Shown here: positions 1-9,616 of the stretch, in pieces | Layout of the letters: each line of letters starts with the position of its first letter | How positions within the stretch are numbered: position 1 is the stretch's first letter | Assembly: GCA_963930055.1 (NCBI GenBank) | Contig: CAWVKS010000008.1 | Location: 1-64,000 of the forward strand | DNA: 64,000 nt | From: Pullichristensenella sp963930055 | GTDB lineage: Bacteria; Bacillota; Clostridia; Christensenellales; Aristaeellaceae | Reading direction: 5' to 3' | Program-made: the position numbers and the translations under genes | The notes under the pieces: model-generated | The model's input: only the letters and a program-made list of their open reading frames with translations | What the model was told of the DNA's origin: nothing | Databases searched by the model: none

Positions 1-75
1 ATAGCGCATATGGTTTCCCGCATCCATTAAGCATTTCAGCTCAAACCGCGCAACCTTGCAGACCTGCTTTGCCAT
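1..75 (-). CDS. 5' end of a capsule-operon gene, possibly the FnlC/CapG 2-epimerase (partial)
   Basis: Only the first 25 codons are in the window (MAKQVCKV...). The start is supported by a GAGAAGGT ribosome site six bases upstream, inside the end of the preceding gene, and by a gap of only two bases after that gene's stop. In known L-fucosamine clusters the gene after FnlA and FnlB encodes the UDP-sugar 2-epimerase FnlC/CapG, so that is the first guess from context. The visible residues carry no diagnostic motif. An internal ATG at codon 23 could instead be the true start of such an epimerase. Function is inferred from position only. Confidence 0.4.
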   Translation of the reverse strand, partial: MAKQVCKVARFELKCLMDAGNHMRY

Positions 76-77
76 GC

Positions 78-1274
78 CTACACCTTCTCAAAGAACGTAT
101 CCGGCCTGTTCGGATCGAAGATCTCGTTACAGGTCATGACCGTCACCAGATTTTCGGTATCGCTCAAGTTGATGATGTTGTGCGTCCAGCCGGGAATCAT
201 GTAGACCGCTTCGATCTTCTCCCCCGATACTTCGAACTCCACCGTCTCGCCGGTGTTGATGTTGCGCTCCTGGATGAGGCCGTGACCGTGCACCACGATG
301 AACTGCTCCCACTTGCTGTTGTGCCAATGCTGGCCCTTGGTGACGCCCGGCTTTGAGATATTGATGGACACCTGCCCGCAATCCTGCGTGTGCATAAGCT
401 CTGTAAAGCTGCCGCGGTCGTCCACGTTCATCTTCAGCTCGTACTTGAACTTGTCCGCCGGGAGATAGGTCAGGTACAGCGAGAACAGCTTCTTGGCGAA
501 AGAACCTTCCGGCATCTTCGGCATCAAGAGCGTCGCGGGCTGGGATTTGAACTGCTCCAGCAGATCGACGATCTCTCCCAGCGTCACCTTGTGAGTGGTG
601 GGCACATAGCAGTAGCGTCCGTTTTCTGTGGGGACGGGATTGAGGCCGTCGTACTCGCAGTGCGCTTCCTTGTCCTCCAGTAAATCGAACATGCCCTCGA
701 TGAGGTCGTCGATGTAGAGCAGCTCCAGTTCCGTAGAGCGATCGTTGACCGTGAAGGGCTCGTCGTTCGCCACTGCCCAGCAGAAGGTCGATACGGCAGA
801 ATTGTACTTCGGGCGGCTGTGCCCCATGAGGTTTGGGAAGCGGTAGACCGCTACCTTCACGCCGTTCTCTTGCCCATAACGGAAGAACAGCTCCTCGCCC
901 GCCAGCTTGCTCTTGCCGTAGTCGCTCTGGCCATACCGCCCGATGAGCGTCGCCTGAATCGAAGACGAGAGCATGATGGGCGACTGATTGCCATGCTTCT
1001 TCAGCGTGTCCAGCAGCGTGGAGGCAAAGCCGAAGTTGCCCTGCATGAACTCCTCGTTGTTCTGCGGGCGGTTCACACCCGCGAGGTTGAACACGAAGCC
1101 GCAGTCCGTGCACCAGGCGTCCAGCTGCTCCGGGGTGCTGTCGAGGTCGTAGCAGTAGATGTTGTCGATGTGGATATTCGGGCGCGTGCGGTTTTTGCCG
1201 TCGCGAATGTTCTTCAGGTTGTTCACAAGGGCCGTGCCGACCATGCCTTTCGCGCCGGTAATGAGGATGTTCAT
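78..1274 (-). CDS. capF: Bifunctional UDP-sugar epimerase/reductase, CapF/FnlB family
   Basis: 398 residues, the usual size for CapF/FnlB (WbjC). The N-terminal half is a short-chain dehydrogenase fold with the nucleotide motif GAKGMVG at residues 7-13 and a catalytic YGKSK. The C-terminal part (from about residue 280) is a cupin with HWHNSKWEQF, the metal site of the epimerase domain. In the known pathway CapF takes the product of CapE and makes UDP-N-acetyl-6-deoxy-L-talosamine, the precursor of UDP-L-FucNAc. It overlaps the upstream capE gene by four bases (ATGA), so the two are translationally coupled. Assignment to UDP-L-fucosamine synthesis is well supported by the pair. Confidence 0.93.
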   Translation of the reverse strand: MNILITGAKGMVGTALVNNLKNIRDGKNRTRPNIHIDNIYCYDLDSTPEQLDAWCTDCGFVFNLAGVNRPQNNEEFMQGNFGFASTLLDTLKKHGNQSPIMLSSSIQATLIGRYGQSDYGKSKLAGEELFFRYGQENGVKVAVYRFPNLMGHSRPKYNSAVSTFCWAVANDEPFTVNDRSTELELLYIDDLIEGMFDLLEDKEAHCEYDGLNPVPTENGRYCYVPTTHKVTLGEIVDLLEQFKSQPATLLMPKMPEGSFAKKLFSLYLTYLPADKFKYELKMNVDDRGSFTELMHTQDCGQVSINISKPGVTKGQHWHNSKWEQFIVVHGHGLIQERNINTGETVEFEVSGEKIEAVYMIPGWTHNIINLSDTENLVTVMTCNEIFDPNRPDTFFEKV

Positions 1275-2323
1275 GCTTTCCCCGCCTCCCAGTTTGCCAG
1301 CGCTTCCTTGACATAGTCCGTGGTGAGGATCTTCTTCACCGTGCCCTCCACATCCAGGCGGTTGGTATTGTGGCTGGTGTAGCTCTCGTCCGCCATGGTA
1401 TGCACCTGTCCCTTGACTACATACTTATCGTAGTTCAGGTCGCGGTTATCCGCCGCCACGCGGTAATAGTTGCCCATGTCTTCGCTGCGCAGCCGCTCCT
1501 CGCGGGTCATGAGGGTTTCGTATAGCTTCTCCCCGTGGCGTGTGCCGATGATGTGCGTGCCCGTATCGCCGAACAGCTTCTGCACCGCCTTGGCCAGATC
1601 GCCAATGGTAGAGGCATCCGCCTTCTGGATGAACAGGTCGCCTGGATTGGCGTGCTGGAAGGCGAACATCACCAGATCCACCGCCTCGTCGAGGTTCATG
1701 AGGAAGCGGGTCATGTTGGGGTCGGTGATGGTAATGGGATTGCCCGACCTGATCTGGTCGATGAACAGCGGGATCACCGAGCCGCGGGAGCACATGACGT
1801 TGCCATAGCGCGTACAGGCGATGACCGTACCGCCACGCTCCGCAGCCACACGGGCGTTGGCGTAGATCACGCGCTCCATCATGGCTTTGCTGATGCCCAT
1901 GGCGTTGATGGGATAGGCTGCCTTGTCCGTGGACAGGCAAACCACGCGCTTTACCCCCGCGTCGATGGCTGCATGGAGAACGTTGTCCGTGCCGATGACG
2001 TTGGTGCGCACGGCTTCCATGGGAAAGAATTCGCAGGAGGGCACCTGTTTGAGCGCTGCAGCGTGAAAGATATAGTCTACCCCCGGCATGGCATCCCGGA
2101 CGGACTGAGGATTGCGCACATCGCCGATGTAGAATTTAACCTTCTTCGCGTGCTCTGGGTGCTTCGCCTGCAGCTCGTGGCGCATATCGTCCTGCTTTTT
2201 CTCATCGCGGGAAAAAATGCGGATCTCCTTGAGGTCAGAGTCAAGGAAATGTTTGAGGACCGTGGAACCGAAAGAACCAGTGCCGCCTGTAATCATAAGT
2301 GTTGTGTTATCAAATGTAGACAT
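1271..2323 (-). CDS. capE: UDP-GlcNAc 4,6-dehydratase/5-epimerase, CapE/FnlA family
   Basis: 350 residues. The Rossmann motif TGGTGSFGS lies at about residues 12-20 and is followed by FSRDEKKQDDMR, typical of the inverting polysaccharide-biosynthesis dehydratases (CapE, FnlA, WbjB, FlaA1-like). It should convert UDP-GlcNAc to the 4-keto-6-deoxy-L-arabino intermediate used by the neighbouring CapF. It is the first of the UDP-L-fucosamine genes and sits three bases after the flippase gene. GC content rises again here compared with the AT-rich glycosyltransferase block upstream. The family includes FlaA1-type enzymes with the same reaction, but the CapF neighbour makes the L-FucNAc route the best reading. 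Confidence 0.92.
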   Translation of the reverse strand: MSTFDNTTLMITGGTGSFGSTVLKHFLDSDLKEIRIFSRDEKKQDDMRHELQAKHPEHAKKVKFYIGDVRNPQSVRDAMPGVDYIFHAAALKQVPSCEFFPMEAVRTNVIGTDNVLHAAIDAGVKRVVCLSTDKAAYPINAMGISKAMMERVIYANARVAAERGGTVIACTRYGNVMCSRGSVIPLFIDQIRSGNPITITDPNMTRFLMNLDEAVDLVMFAFQHANPGDLFIQKADASTIGDLAKAVQKLFGDTGTHIIGTRHGEKLYETLMTREERLRSEDMGNYYRVAADNRDLNYDKYVVKGQVHTMADESYTSHNTNRLDVEGTVKKILTTDYVKEALANWEAGKA

Positions 2324-2326
2324 AAT

Positions 2327-3844
2327 CTATTTCTCCTTACTTTTTGAAAATCTATTGCGCAAAAAAGAAATTATCGTTACAATTTTCTTTTTGTCAAAAA
2401 CCCAATTAATCAGCAAAAATAACAAGAATGCTACCACCGACACGCAACAAGCTTTCATCACCCAACCAATGACCGAGACTGCATGAATAGGGCTTGCTAT
2501 ATAAAATAATCCCACTACCATGATTGCTGCTATTAAATCGGCAACATAGGTCTTCAAAGTACTTCTCATCGTCTTTCCTATTAAATGCTTGTGGAGGTAA
2601 AATATGACATCAGTCGTTCTGTACAGATAAGAGCAAACAGTACCAATAAGCAATCCATATAAACCCAGATCGGTAAAGAAAAAAAGTATCAGCGACACCA
2701 CAATATTGATAATTGCTTCTAATATTGCAGCATTTTGTGTTTCCTTAAAGTGACCAGCTACATTTATTGTAATAAGTGCTGGAATACGGATTTGATTCAT
2801 CAAGAGTATTAAAGCAAACAAAATGGGAAGGAAACGATCAACATATTCCACATCATTAATTCCAGTTGTATATACTTCTACAAAAGGAAGAATCATAACT
2901 ATAGCAATCGAGCATACCAAGAATAGCACAAATGAAATTACAAATTCATATAACTCATATAATTCTTCATATCGTTTTCTGTCACTGTGATATATTCTTC
3001 CAAACGATGACTGCGTTGCCTGCATAAATGTTGTTTGAATAATTGAATTCATCTGACTAAAGACCATATTATAAATGCCATAGACACTCACTGTTTTCAG
3101 ACTTCCAAAAATAGTCAGTATAACTACATCCGTATTGTTCACAACAATTCCCGCAATACTATGAATCAGCACATTCCATCTTTTGCTTATAGCTTTAATG
3201 TTAGGCCGTTCATAGTAATCTAATTTACAATATTTGTGCCTGACATAGATCACATATCCAGCGTTTTTAATTGCAATACAGGCCAGATTTATTAGTTGTA
3301 CAGGTACTATGCCAAGCCCACTATTAAGTGCAGTGACTCGTAGTACGCATGAAAGCGCAGTACTGAAACTATCTAAAATATAAAGAACATAGATTTTTCT
3401 ATCTGCATCTAAGAGCGCTTTATACTTTCCTCCCATAATATAGGAGACGATATAACTTGCACCTGTAATAAATGTCAATAAACCAGCAGTAAAGAACTCC
3501 ACTTCCCTGCTAACCGCTAGAGGAATAAGAATCGAGATACTAATCAGCGCAATTACAAAAATTGCCGATATTTTTTTATATTCCCTTCCAGTTGCCGTGA
3601 AAATTCCACTAACTGTCTTCCAATCACCCGTTGTTAATGGATCATACAGTGCCTGAATTGATGCGGTGCCCAAACCAGCTTCAAGTAGCACCAAATACGC
3701 CATTGCTTGATTGATCGAAGTGGTCAATCCATTAAGCGTCGAACCAAACGCAAGTAATATATATCTTTGAACAATAAGCCCCGATATTAATGAGACTACC
3801 CTGCAGACAATTGACATTGTCATATTCTTTGAAGCTGCTCTCAT
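2327..3844 (-). CDS. wzx: Polysaccharide flippase (Wzx-like, MATE/PST superfamily)
   Basis: 505 residues with about 12-14 predicted hydrophobic helices and the N-terminal pattern of PST/Wzx flippases (first helix, then a Gly-rich loop after residue 30). It should move the undecaprenyl-linked repeat unit across the membrane for polymerisation by the Wzy-like protein of the same operon. The upstream gene stops with TAA and this ATG follows with no gap, so translation is coupled. Codon use is AT-rich like the genes at 3.8-11.7 kb and unlike the flanks. The family is clear from topology; the substrate cannot be read from sequence. Confidence 0.88.
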   Translation of the reverse strand: MRAASKNMTMSIVCRVVSLISGLIVQRYILLAFGSTLNGLTTSINQAMAYLVLLEAGLGTASIQALYDPLTTGDWKTVSGIFTATGREYKKISAIFVIALISISILIPLAVSREVEFFTAGLLTFITGASYIVSYIMGGKYKALLDADRKIYVLYILDSFSTALSCVLRVTALNSGLGIVPVQLINLACIAIKNAGYVIYVRHKYCKLDYYERPNIKAISKRWNVLIHSIAGIVVNNTDVVILTIFGSLKTVSVYGIYNMVFSQMNSIIQTTFMQATQSSFGRIYHSDRKRYEELYELYEFVISFVLFLVCSIAIVMILPFVEVYTTGINDVEYVDRFLPILFALILLMNQIRIPALITINVAGHFKETQNAAILEAIINIVVSLILFFFTDLGLYGLLIGTVCSYLYRTTDVIFYLHKHLIGKTMRSTLKTYVADLIAAIMVVGLFYIASPIHAVSVIGWVMKACCVSVVAFLLFLLINWVFDKKKIVTIISFLRNRFSKSKEK

Positions 3845-5050
3845 TTACTCTCCTATGATTCTTAAAATTTTATCTATAATGCAATCATTCTGATATTCAA
3901 ACTTTCGAGCTGATTTCGAGAGTCTATCCAACAGGGATTGGTTTGTGGCTAATTCCTTACACGCGTTAAAAATACCGTTGACCGACATTTCACAAATAAG
4001 TCCGTTAACTCCATTTTCAACCACTTCTGATGCCGACTCATAGTTCGTTGTGATAACGGGTTTTCCCAGCAACAATGCCTCATTTGCAACCATTGGATGC
4101 GCCTCAAATTGTGATGTTAGTACAAATACATCACATACACGAACCACCGGGAATGGATTGTTCAATCCTCCAGTCAACACAACCACATCAGATAGTTTTT
4201 CTTCTCTAATTGCTTTTTCAATTTGCCCAAATTGCTCACCATTACCCACAATAACCCAGCAAAAATCGACATTTTCTGTCTTTAGTCTTTTTGCTGTTTG
4301 GATTACACGATCAAATCGCTTCTGTTCCGCAAATCTTCCGGAAGATACGAATTTAATTGCATGTTTTTCTAAAACCTCCAGAACATGAGTTTTATTCTTT
4401 CCATCTTCCAATACGAGTTCAATGGGTATCTGTGCTTTGCTTCGTATGGAATCGCTTCTCAACGTGTTATAGACATATTCAATTTTTTCAGACGAAAGCC
4501 CAGATTTTTCCTGAAAGTTCTTTTTTCCCGCTTTAGAAACACAGACAATTTTATCGAAATCACTATACAACCAGCGAAGATTCTCCGCACCGCCACAAAT
4601 CCTTTTCACATTATCATAATCATTGTGTACCCAAGCAATTTTTCGTTTGCATTTGATTTTCGCAACAAAAGAAGTTGCAATGCTTTCCTGATACGCAACT
4701 ACGCAATCATATTTATTATCATACTTTTTCACAGCATACGCATAAGCAATATCGCTTGTTACTTTATGACTAATTTTCCCAACAGCTGCCAAAAGACCTC
4801 TCAGCGTAATCAGGTCATATCGACCCAGATTTTTTAATTTGTGGCGTGGCGCTGAAACCGCTTGCAGAAACTTATCTTCTACCAACACATTTGTTATGTC
4901 CTGTGCTTGTTCAAGTAATTCTCCATAACGATCCATAAACAGAACATCGATATCCAATTTATCTTTACCCATAAAGAAGAGAAGGTTCAATAGTGATGTC
5001 ATTGATCCACCAAAGCCGATTCCCTGGAGAACAAATAGTACTTTTTTCAT
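3845..5050 (-). CDS. Glycosyltransferase, family 4 (GT-B)
   Basis: 401 residues. The N-terminus MKKVLFVLQGIGFGGSMTSLLN is the glycine loop of GT4 enzymes. A C-terminal Glyco_trans_1 domain shows SSGRFAEQKRFDRVIQ, VIVGNGEQFGQIE and a donor-site acidic pair in EAHPMVANEALLLGKPVI. It should add one sugar of the repeat unit on the cytoplasmic face of the membrane. It overlaps the upstream glycosyltransferase by four bases and abuts the flippase downstream. Donor and acceptor sugars cannot be assigned. GC is low, about 40% by eye. Confidence 0.88.
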   Translation of the reverse strand: MKKVLFVLQGIGFGGSMTSLLNLLFFMGKDKLDIDVLFMDRYGELLEQAQDITNVLVEDKFLQAVSAPRHKLKNLGRYDLITLRGLLAAVGKISHKVTSDIAYAYAVKKYDNKYDCVVAYQESIATSFVAKIKCKRKIAWVHNDYDNVKRICGGAENLRWLYSDFDKIVCVSKAGKKNFQEKSGLSSEKIEYVYNTLRSDSIRSKAQIPIELVLEDGKNKTHVLEVLEKHAIKFVSSGRFAEQKRFDRVIQTAKRLKTENVDFCWVIVGNGEQFGQIEKAIREEKLSDVVVLTGGLNNPFPVVRVCDVFVLTSQFEAHPMVANEALLLGKPVITTNYESASEVVENGVNGLICEMSVNGIFNACKELATNQSLLDRLSKSARKFEYQNDCIIDKILRIIGE

Positions 5051-6036
5051 TTTTTTCTCCCCGTAAGCGGCTCATCCGGGCGTAATCCCATAAGTTTCTT
5101 CACATTTTTTGCCACAAAATGCCTTGCCCGCATGGAAATGGGAGGTGTCACGACAGCATCAATCTTCTTTTCGTATGCCAAATCGGTCATCATGCAAGTA
5201 GGATGTACGAGTGGCAATTGAAGCGGGTACGACCGCATTCCGCAAAATCTTTTCGTCATAATCTTAGTCATCGAATTTCCGCCATGTTCTGACTCTGCAT
5301 CCACTCCAATATTTTGAATCTGATTGCATGCAGGCGAAATACCATACATACTGTTCGTTCTAATGCTAAAGCACATCTGGTAATCCCATGAATAAGGTTG
5401 CTTACCTTCCTTCATCTCACGTTCGTAGCGTAGGAGTGGTGTTAAATAGACATCCCGCATCGCTTTACTGGGAAAATCATCCAGGAATCTCTGACGCACA
5501 TAAGGATCTTCGAAAGCCTTAACTTCACCATCGTAATACTTCAAAAACTTATCCGCCCACGATGCCCAGCCACAGGGCAACATATGCTTTGTAAACATAT
5601 AACTCGCTCCGCTCTCGGATTCATATCTTCCAAGATAATTCGTTCCGCATATCCACAGCACCCGGTTATCATCCTGATATCTGGTCAATAATTCTTCGCA
5701 ATATGGAAAAAAAGTCAGTTCGGGAAGGTTGTCGTCTTCTAGAAAAATTGCACACTTTTCCCTTTCAAATACCCATTTTGCACCAAGCGCAATATTACCA
5801 TACACGCCTCTATTACTTTTCGCGTAATTCTTAATCACAGTACAATTCCAGTTAATGGCGCCTTCGGCAATGCTCCGCGTTTCTCTGACTTTAGTCTTTT
5901 CTTCCTCTGTCCGTCCCTCATCTGACATCAAATACAATTTCTTTACGTTTACCTGTCTGAGCCGATCAATAATTCTAATAATCGTATCCTTTCTTTTGAA
6001 CAGAAAAAGTACGACTGGTATTTCAAAATTATTCAT
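5047..6036 (-). CDS. GT-A fold glycosyltransferase (HlpA-like / family 2 relative)
   Basis: 329 residues starting with a Rossmann-like strand (IPVVLFLFKRKDTI). At about residues 97-100 there is LEDDN, which stands where GT-A enzymes keep their DXD metal site, and further on a conserved GWASW stretch. This combination is typical of the proteins often annotated as family 2 or nucleotide-diphospho-sugar transferases next to capsule genes. It has no transmembrane segment, so it should act in the cytoplasm on the lipid-linked unit. It overlaps the polymerase gene upstream by eight bases. The sugar specificity is unknown. Confidence 0.8.
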   Translation of the reverse strand: MNNFEIPVVLFLFKRKDTIIRIIDRLRQVNVKKLYLMSDEGRTEEEKTKVRETRSIAEGAINWNCTVIKNYAKSNRGVYGNIALGAKWVFEREKCAIFLEDDNLPELTFFPYCEELLTRYQDDNRVLWICGTNYLGRYESESGASYMFTKHMLPCGWASWADKFLKYYDGEVKAFEDPYVRQRFLDDFPSKAMRDVYLTPLLRYEREMKEGKQPYSWDYQMCFSIRTNSMYGISPACNQIQNIGVDAESEHGGNSMTKIMTKRFCGMRSYPLQLPLVHPTCMMTDLAYEKKIDAVVTPPISMRARHFVAKNVKKLMGLRPDEPLTGRKK

Positions 6037-7333
6037 TGCTCTCTCCTCTCTCAGCGTTCTTCAGAATCACCGGTAATATCGAAATAAACGTTGCAAATTC
6101 GATTCTATAATATGGCTCCAATGTACAGCATATAAACATCAACGGCACAAAAACAATTAGTATGTTTTTGTTACTTCTCAAGCACTGTAGAACGACCGCC
6201 ACGCAGTAGCATATAAATGTAACCAAACCTACAATACCAAAAGAAAAGAGCACGCTTACAAACAAATTATGCGCCGGCTGACTAATAATGCTTTCTCCAA
6301 TCAGACCTCGTCCAAAAAGTTTCTGAATCAGGCTTCCCTTTTCATACTCATTGATATACATTGCCCACAAATCAAAACGTCCATTTCCAGACGTAACATC
6401 CCCCTCTGTAAAACGCGCAAGAATCGAGTCCAAAAAACCCATATTATATGCCACCATGACAACGATTGTCAATAGCAATATAATTCTTACATTCCTTCCA
6501 ATAGCTTTCACATTAGTTATAATGCAAACAAGAACTGCCACCACCAATGTTAGCAATGCAGATCTGGATGCTCCTACTACGATTATGAAAAGATCCGCAA
6601 TCATGACGCCTATCGAAAATATCCAAAGCCAAATACCGCACACCTTTCCATACTCCATAAGGAAGATGACTGCACTCAAAATGCAGATCACAAGGAAAAG
6701 GGACTGATAATTTCGGTCAACAAGTAGTCCATTCCCATTAATCAAGATGGTCAGCTCTGTCAGCGAACCGCTACGCAAATAGAAAGGAATAATACCAACC
6801 CCCATAAAAAATCCAGCAAAAATGAAAGTGAGTAGACCTGTTTTTTTTGCAGACCTATTCTCGAGCGCTAAGCAACCGATAATATATAAGGCACAGATGA
6901 CTGGAAAGTAGGAGGTATACTCTTCCTTATTAGATGCCCATACCTGCGAAAGTAACAGTTGTAATCCAAACAACAGTAAAATCACACTTGCTGGTTGAAA
7001 CTCTACGAGCCAATTTTTCTCGTAAATCTTAATAGCCGCCAAGATTATGATAAAAATCAACAAGATTATTCCATTTAATGAATAGTACATTGTAAATTTA
7101 TCCGTTGTCGAAACCGCAATATACTCTCTTGTCGCATTTAAGATGACTATAATGGCAATTCCCCATGAATTATCCCGACATAGTACCAAACCAATCACTA
7201 AGGCCAACACCTGATACCCAATCGCCAAAGCATGATTGTATGGAAAATACATCGAAAAAAACATTAATGCAAATAAGACTAAACTAATCCATGTATCTTT
7301 TCTTGATAACAGCCTTTCTTTACTATTCATCAT
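6029..7333 (-). CDS. wzy: O-antigen/capsule polymerase (Wzy-like, O-antigen ligase family)
   Basis: 434 residues, about 11-12 hydrophobic helices, and a long extracytoplasmic loop around residues 290-345 (GDVTSGNGRFDLWAMYINEY) containing the R-x-x-x-W pattern of the Wzy_C/O-antigen ligase domain. It should polymerise flipped repeat units at the outer face of the membrane. Two ATGs in tandem make the exact start uncertain by one codon; an AGGGAGAGA ribosome site precedes them and the upstream gene ends inside this start. It lies in the AT-rich core with Wzx and the glycosyltransferases, as expected for a Wzx/Wzy-dependent pathway. Confidence 0.87.
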   Translation of the reverse strand: MMNSKERLLSRKDTWISLVLFALMFFSMYFPYNHALAIGYQVLALVIGLVLCRDNSWGIAIIVILNATREYIAVSTTDKFTMYYSLNGIILLIFIIILAAIKIYEKNWLVEFQPASVILLLFGLQLLLSQVWASNKEEYTSYFPVICALYIIGCLALENRSAKKTGLLTFIFAGFFMGVGIIPFYLRSGSLTELTILINGNGLLVDRNYQSLFLVICILSAVIFLMEYGKVCGIWLWIFSIGVMIADLFIIVVGASRSALLTLVVAVLVCIITNVKAIGRNVRIILLLTIVVMVAYNMGFLDSILARFTEGDVTSGNGRFDLWAMYINEYEKGSLIQKLFGRGLIGESIISQPAHNLFVSVLFSFGIVGLVTFICYCVAVVLQCLRSNKNILIVFVPLMFICCTLEPYYRIEFATFISILPVILKNAERGESNE

Positions 7334-8475
7334 TCTCTCCCTGAAAAGAATTTTGATAGCTGCTCAATATATTTTCTGTAATCAAAGTTCTTTTCTGCCA
7401 CTTTTCTGCTCTCAAGTCTCATTTTTCTATAGTTAGTCTTATTCAATACAAGAATACTATGAAAAACTTCTGACAACTCATCTGCTGCTGCGGTTTCAAT
7501 TAAAAATCCATTTTTTCCATTTGTAAGATACTTTGCAATACTTCCAGTTGTATTAGTTATCACAGGAGTTCCAACTGCCATGCTTTCCGCTAATTTTGTT
7601 GGAAATCCTGCATTGGATGATCTGCGATTTTTTCGAAGAAAGATAGAAAAGTCCGCTTCCCGTAGTTTTCCATATACCTCGGTCTGCGGAATTTGACCGC
7701 ATATAGTCATATTTTCTTTCACACGCTCAAACAACACATCATCTGAAATATTACTTCTGATTTGTTCCTCTGTTGGGCCATAAAATATAAAAGAGAAACG
7801 CTTCGCCTCATCACCAAGTTGTGTGATCGACTCAGCTATCGGCCCAATCAACTCTTTTCCATTTCCCAAACTTCCCGAAAATATAATCTTCACCTTTGAT
7901 GACATATCATGCTCTGAATACTCTATATTACTTGTATCAATAATTGTTGGAATGCAGATTGATCGAAACCCTTTCGATTTGTAATAATCATCAAAAAGCG
8001 GACTAATTGCAATGTATCCATCCGGTTTTACAGAATCTATTTCTTTTATGTATTCTCGATAATAGGGGTTAAATTTTCCGAACATAAAGGTAGATTTATC
8101 GTACCACTCACATTTTTCGACATACACAGGGATTTTATTTTCATGCGAAAGCCTACAAATCCGAGGCAGAGCATAAGTTATAGAGTTCACAAAAACTACA
8201 TCAAATTGTTGTTCTCCCATGAGTTTTTTTACATAATCACCATATCGTTTCGCCACACCAATCCCTAATTGCGTGATTCTGTTTTGCGGATAATTCATAG
8301 AAATGTATTCTATATTCTGCAGTTCTAGTTTCTCCGATTCTTCTACATCTAAATTGGCTGACAAAACAGTAACCTTCGCATCCATCTCTAAAAAGGCCAA
8401 AATAAAATGTCTAACTCTCGACGAGTACGCACTCCCATACGGAAATGGTTTGTCCGTGATAACAAGAATATTCAT
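7330..8475 (-). CDS. Glycosyltransferase, family 4 (GT-B)
   Basis: 381 residues from the chosen ATG (MNILVITDKPFPYGSAYS). A longer reading frame reaches 8511, but the ATG at 8475 has an AGAGGAA ribosome site, removes the overlap with the upstream gene and begins with the canonical first strand. The C-terminal half has IFSGSLGNGKE and KLAESMAVGTPVITN, the GT4 donor-binding signature. It is predicted to be a cytoplasmic enzyme adding a sugar of the capsule unit. It shares its last four bases with the start of the polymerase gene. Specificity is unknown. Confidence 0.85.
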   Translation of the reverse strand: MNILVITDKPFPYGSAYSSRVRHFILAFLEMDAKVTVLSANLDVEESEKLELQNIEYISMNYPQNRITQLGIGVAKRYGDYVKKLMGEQQFDVVFVNSITYALPRICRLSHENKIPVYVEKCEWYDKSTFMFGKFNPYYREYIKEIDSVKPDGYIAISPLFDDYYKSKGFRSICIPTIIDTSNIEYSEHDMSSKVKIIFSGSLGNGKELIGPIAESITQLGDEAKRFSFIFYGPTEEQIRSNISDDVLFERVKENMTICGQIPQTEVYGKLREADFSIFLRKNRRSSNAGFPTKLAESMAVGTPVITNTTGSIAKYLTNGKNGFLIETAAADELSEVFHSILVLNKTNYRKMRLESRKVAEKNFDYRKYIEQLSKFFSGRE

Positions 8476-8497
8476 CTGTATTTCCTCTCTTACTTCA

Positions 8498-9556
8498 TCA
8501 AACCATCTCAATGAAGCTATTCCATTTGTTCAAAACAACCTCTGCACTGTACGTCCTCGCGCTTATCTCCGCAGCCTCTGCATACCTTTTAGCTAGAGCT
8601 GCATTTGAAAGTATTTCGACCAATGCTTTTGCCAATGCATCCACATCATTACATGGAACCACTTTTCCATTTTGTTTGTCAACGATCAGTTCACGTGCGC
8701 CAGGGTAATCTGTTGTGATACATGGAACACCAATCATCATCGCTTCGATCAAGGCATTCGACAGGCCCTCATAATCCGAAGTCATCACAAACACAGAAGC
8801 TTCGCTCACTTTTTCATGGATATTCTTTACGTTGCCAGGCAAAAAGACAACCTCATTAAGGCCTTTTTTGTCAATTTCACCTTTCAGGAACTGCTCAAGT
8901 GGTCCTTCTCCATATATGTAGCACTCAAGGTTTGGAAATTCTGCGCTTATTTTGTGCACGGCTTCAATCAGCATTTTCTGATTCTTTTGTTCTGCAAGGC
9001 GACCAGCCGTAACGATTCTCAAAACATCCCCTCCCTGTTTTGCCTTAATGCCAACGGACACAGGATTTGGAATGACAACTCCCATTTTTTGCACTTTATC
9101 AGAAAAGCAACTCTGTTCGTACTCAGTCTGAAAAACAACCCCTGCTGATCTCCGATAAAGCAGGTCGCAATATACCTGCATTGCAGTGCTCCGGCCGTCG
9201 TGCTTTGGATCATTACGCTCGGACACAATGATCTTTGTTTTCAAGCCCACAGATGCAGTCAGTACCAAAGCATTGATTCTTGCAACAAAAGACACTACTC
9301 TTTCTGGCTTCTTTTCTTTTAAGTATGCTCTTATTTTTGGCAGCCAACTGAGCGCCTTTTGTGCATATGAATTTCCTGATGCAGTTAAATCGACAATGTG
9401 AATCTTTTCATCTAAATCATATTCGACTTTATTTGCAAGCAATAGTACAATATCTACATTCCACCCACTTCGGCAATAATGATTCGCAAGGAGTGAAATA
9501 ACTCTTTCTGCGCCTCCTCGAATCATACTACCTATGAAAAATGAAATTCGCATCAC
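8498..9556 (-). CDS. Glycosyltransferase, family 4 (GT-B)
   Basis: 352 residues. The N-terminus ISFFIGSMIRGGAERVI is the classic GGAERV loop of GT4 enzymes. The C-terminal domain has VTAGRLAEQKNQKMLI, CYIYGEGPLE and EGLSNALIEAMMIGVPCI. It is close in type to GalNAc- or GlcNAc-transferases of capsule clusters, but the donor cannot be read. Two tandem ATGs leave one codon of doubt about the start. It ends 22 bases before the next glycosyltransferase and follows the acyltransferase gene after a 60-base gap. Confidence 0.9.
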   Translation of the reverse strand: MMRISFFIGSMIRGGAERVISLLANHYCRSGWNVDIVLLLANKVEYDLDEKIHIVDLTASGNSYAQKALSWLPKIRAYLKEKKPERVVSFVARINALVLTASVGLKTKIIVSERNDPKHDGRSTAMQVYCDLLYRRSAGVVFQTEYEQSCFSDKVQKMGVVIPNPVSVGIKAKQGGDVLRIVTAGRLAEQKNQKMLIEAVHKISAEFPNLECYIYGEGPLEQFLKGEIDKKGLNEVVFLPGNVKNIHEKVSEASVFVMTSDYEGLSNALIEAMMIGVPCITTDYPGARELIVDKQNGKVVPCNDVDALAKALVEILSNAALAKRYAEAAEISARTYSAEVVLNKWNSFIEMV

Positions 9557-9616
9557 AGTATATCCTCCGGCAAAATACTGATTGTAATATGTCAGCTACC
9601 ACAGTTTAAAAATACA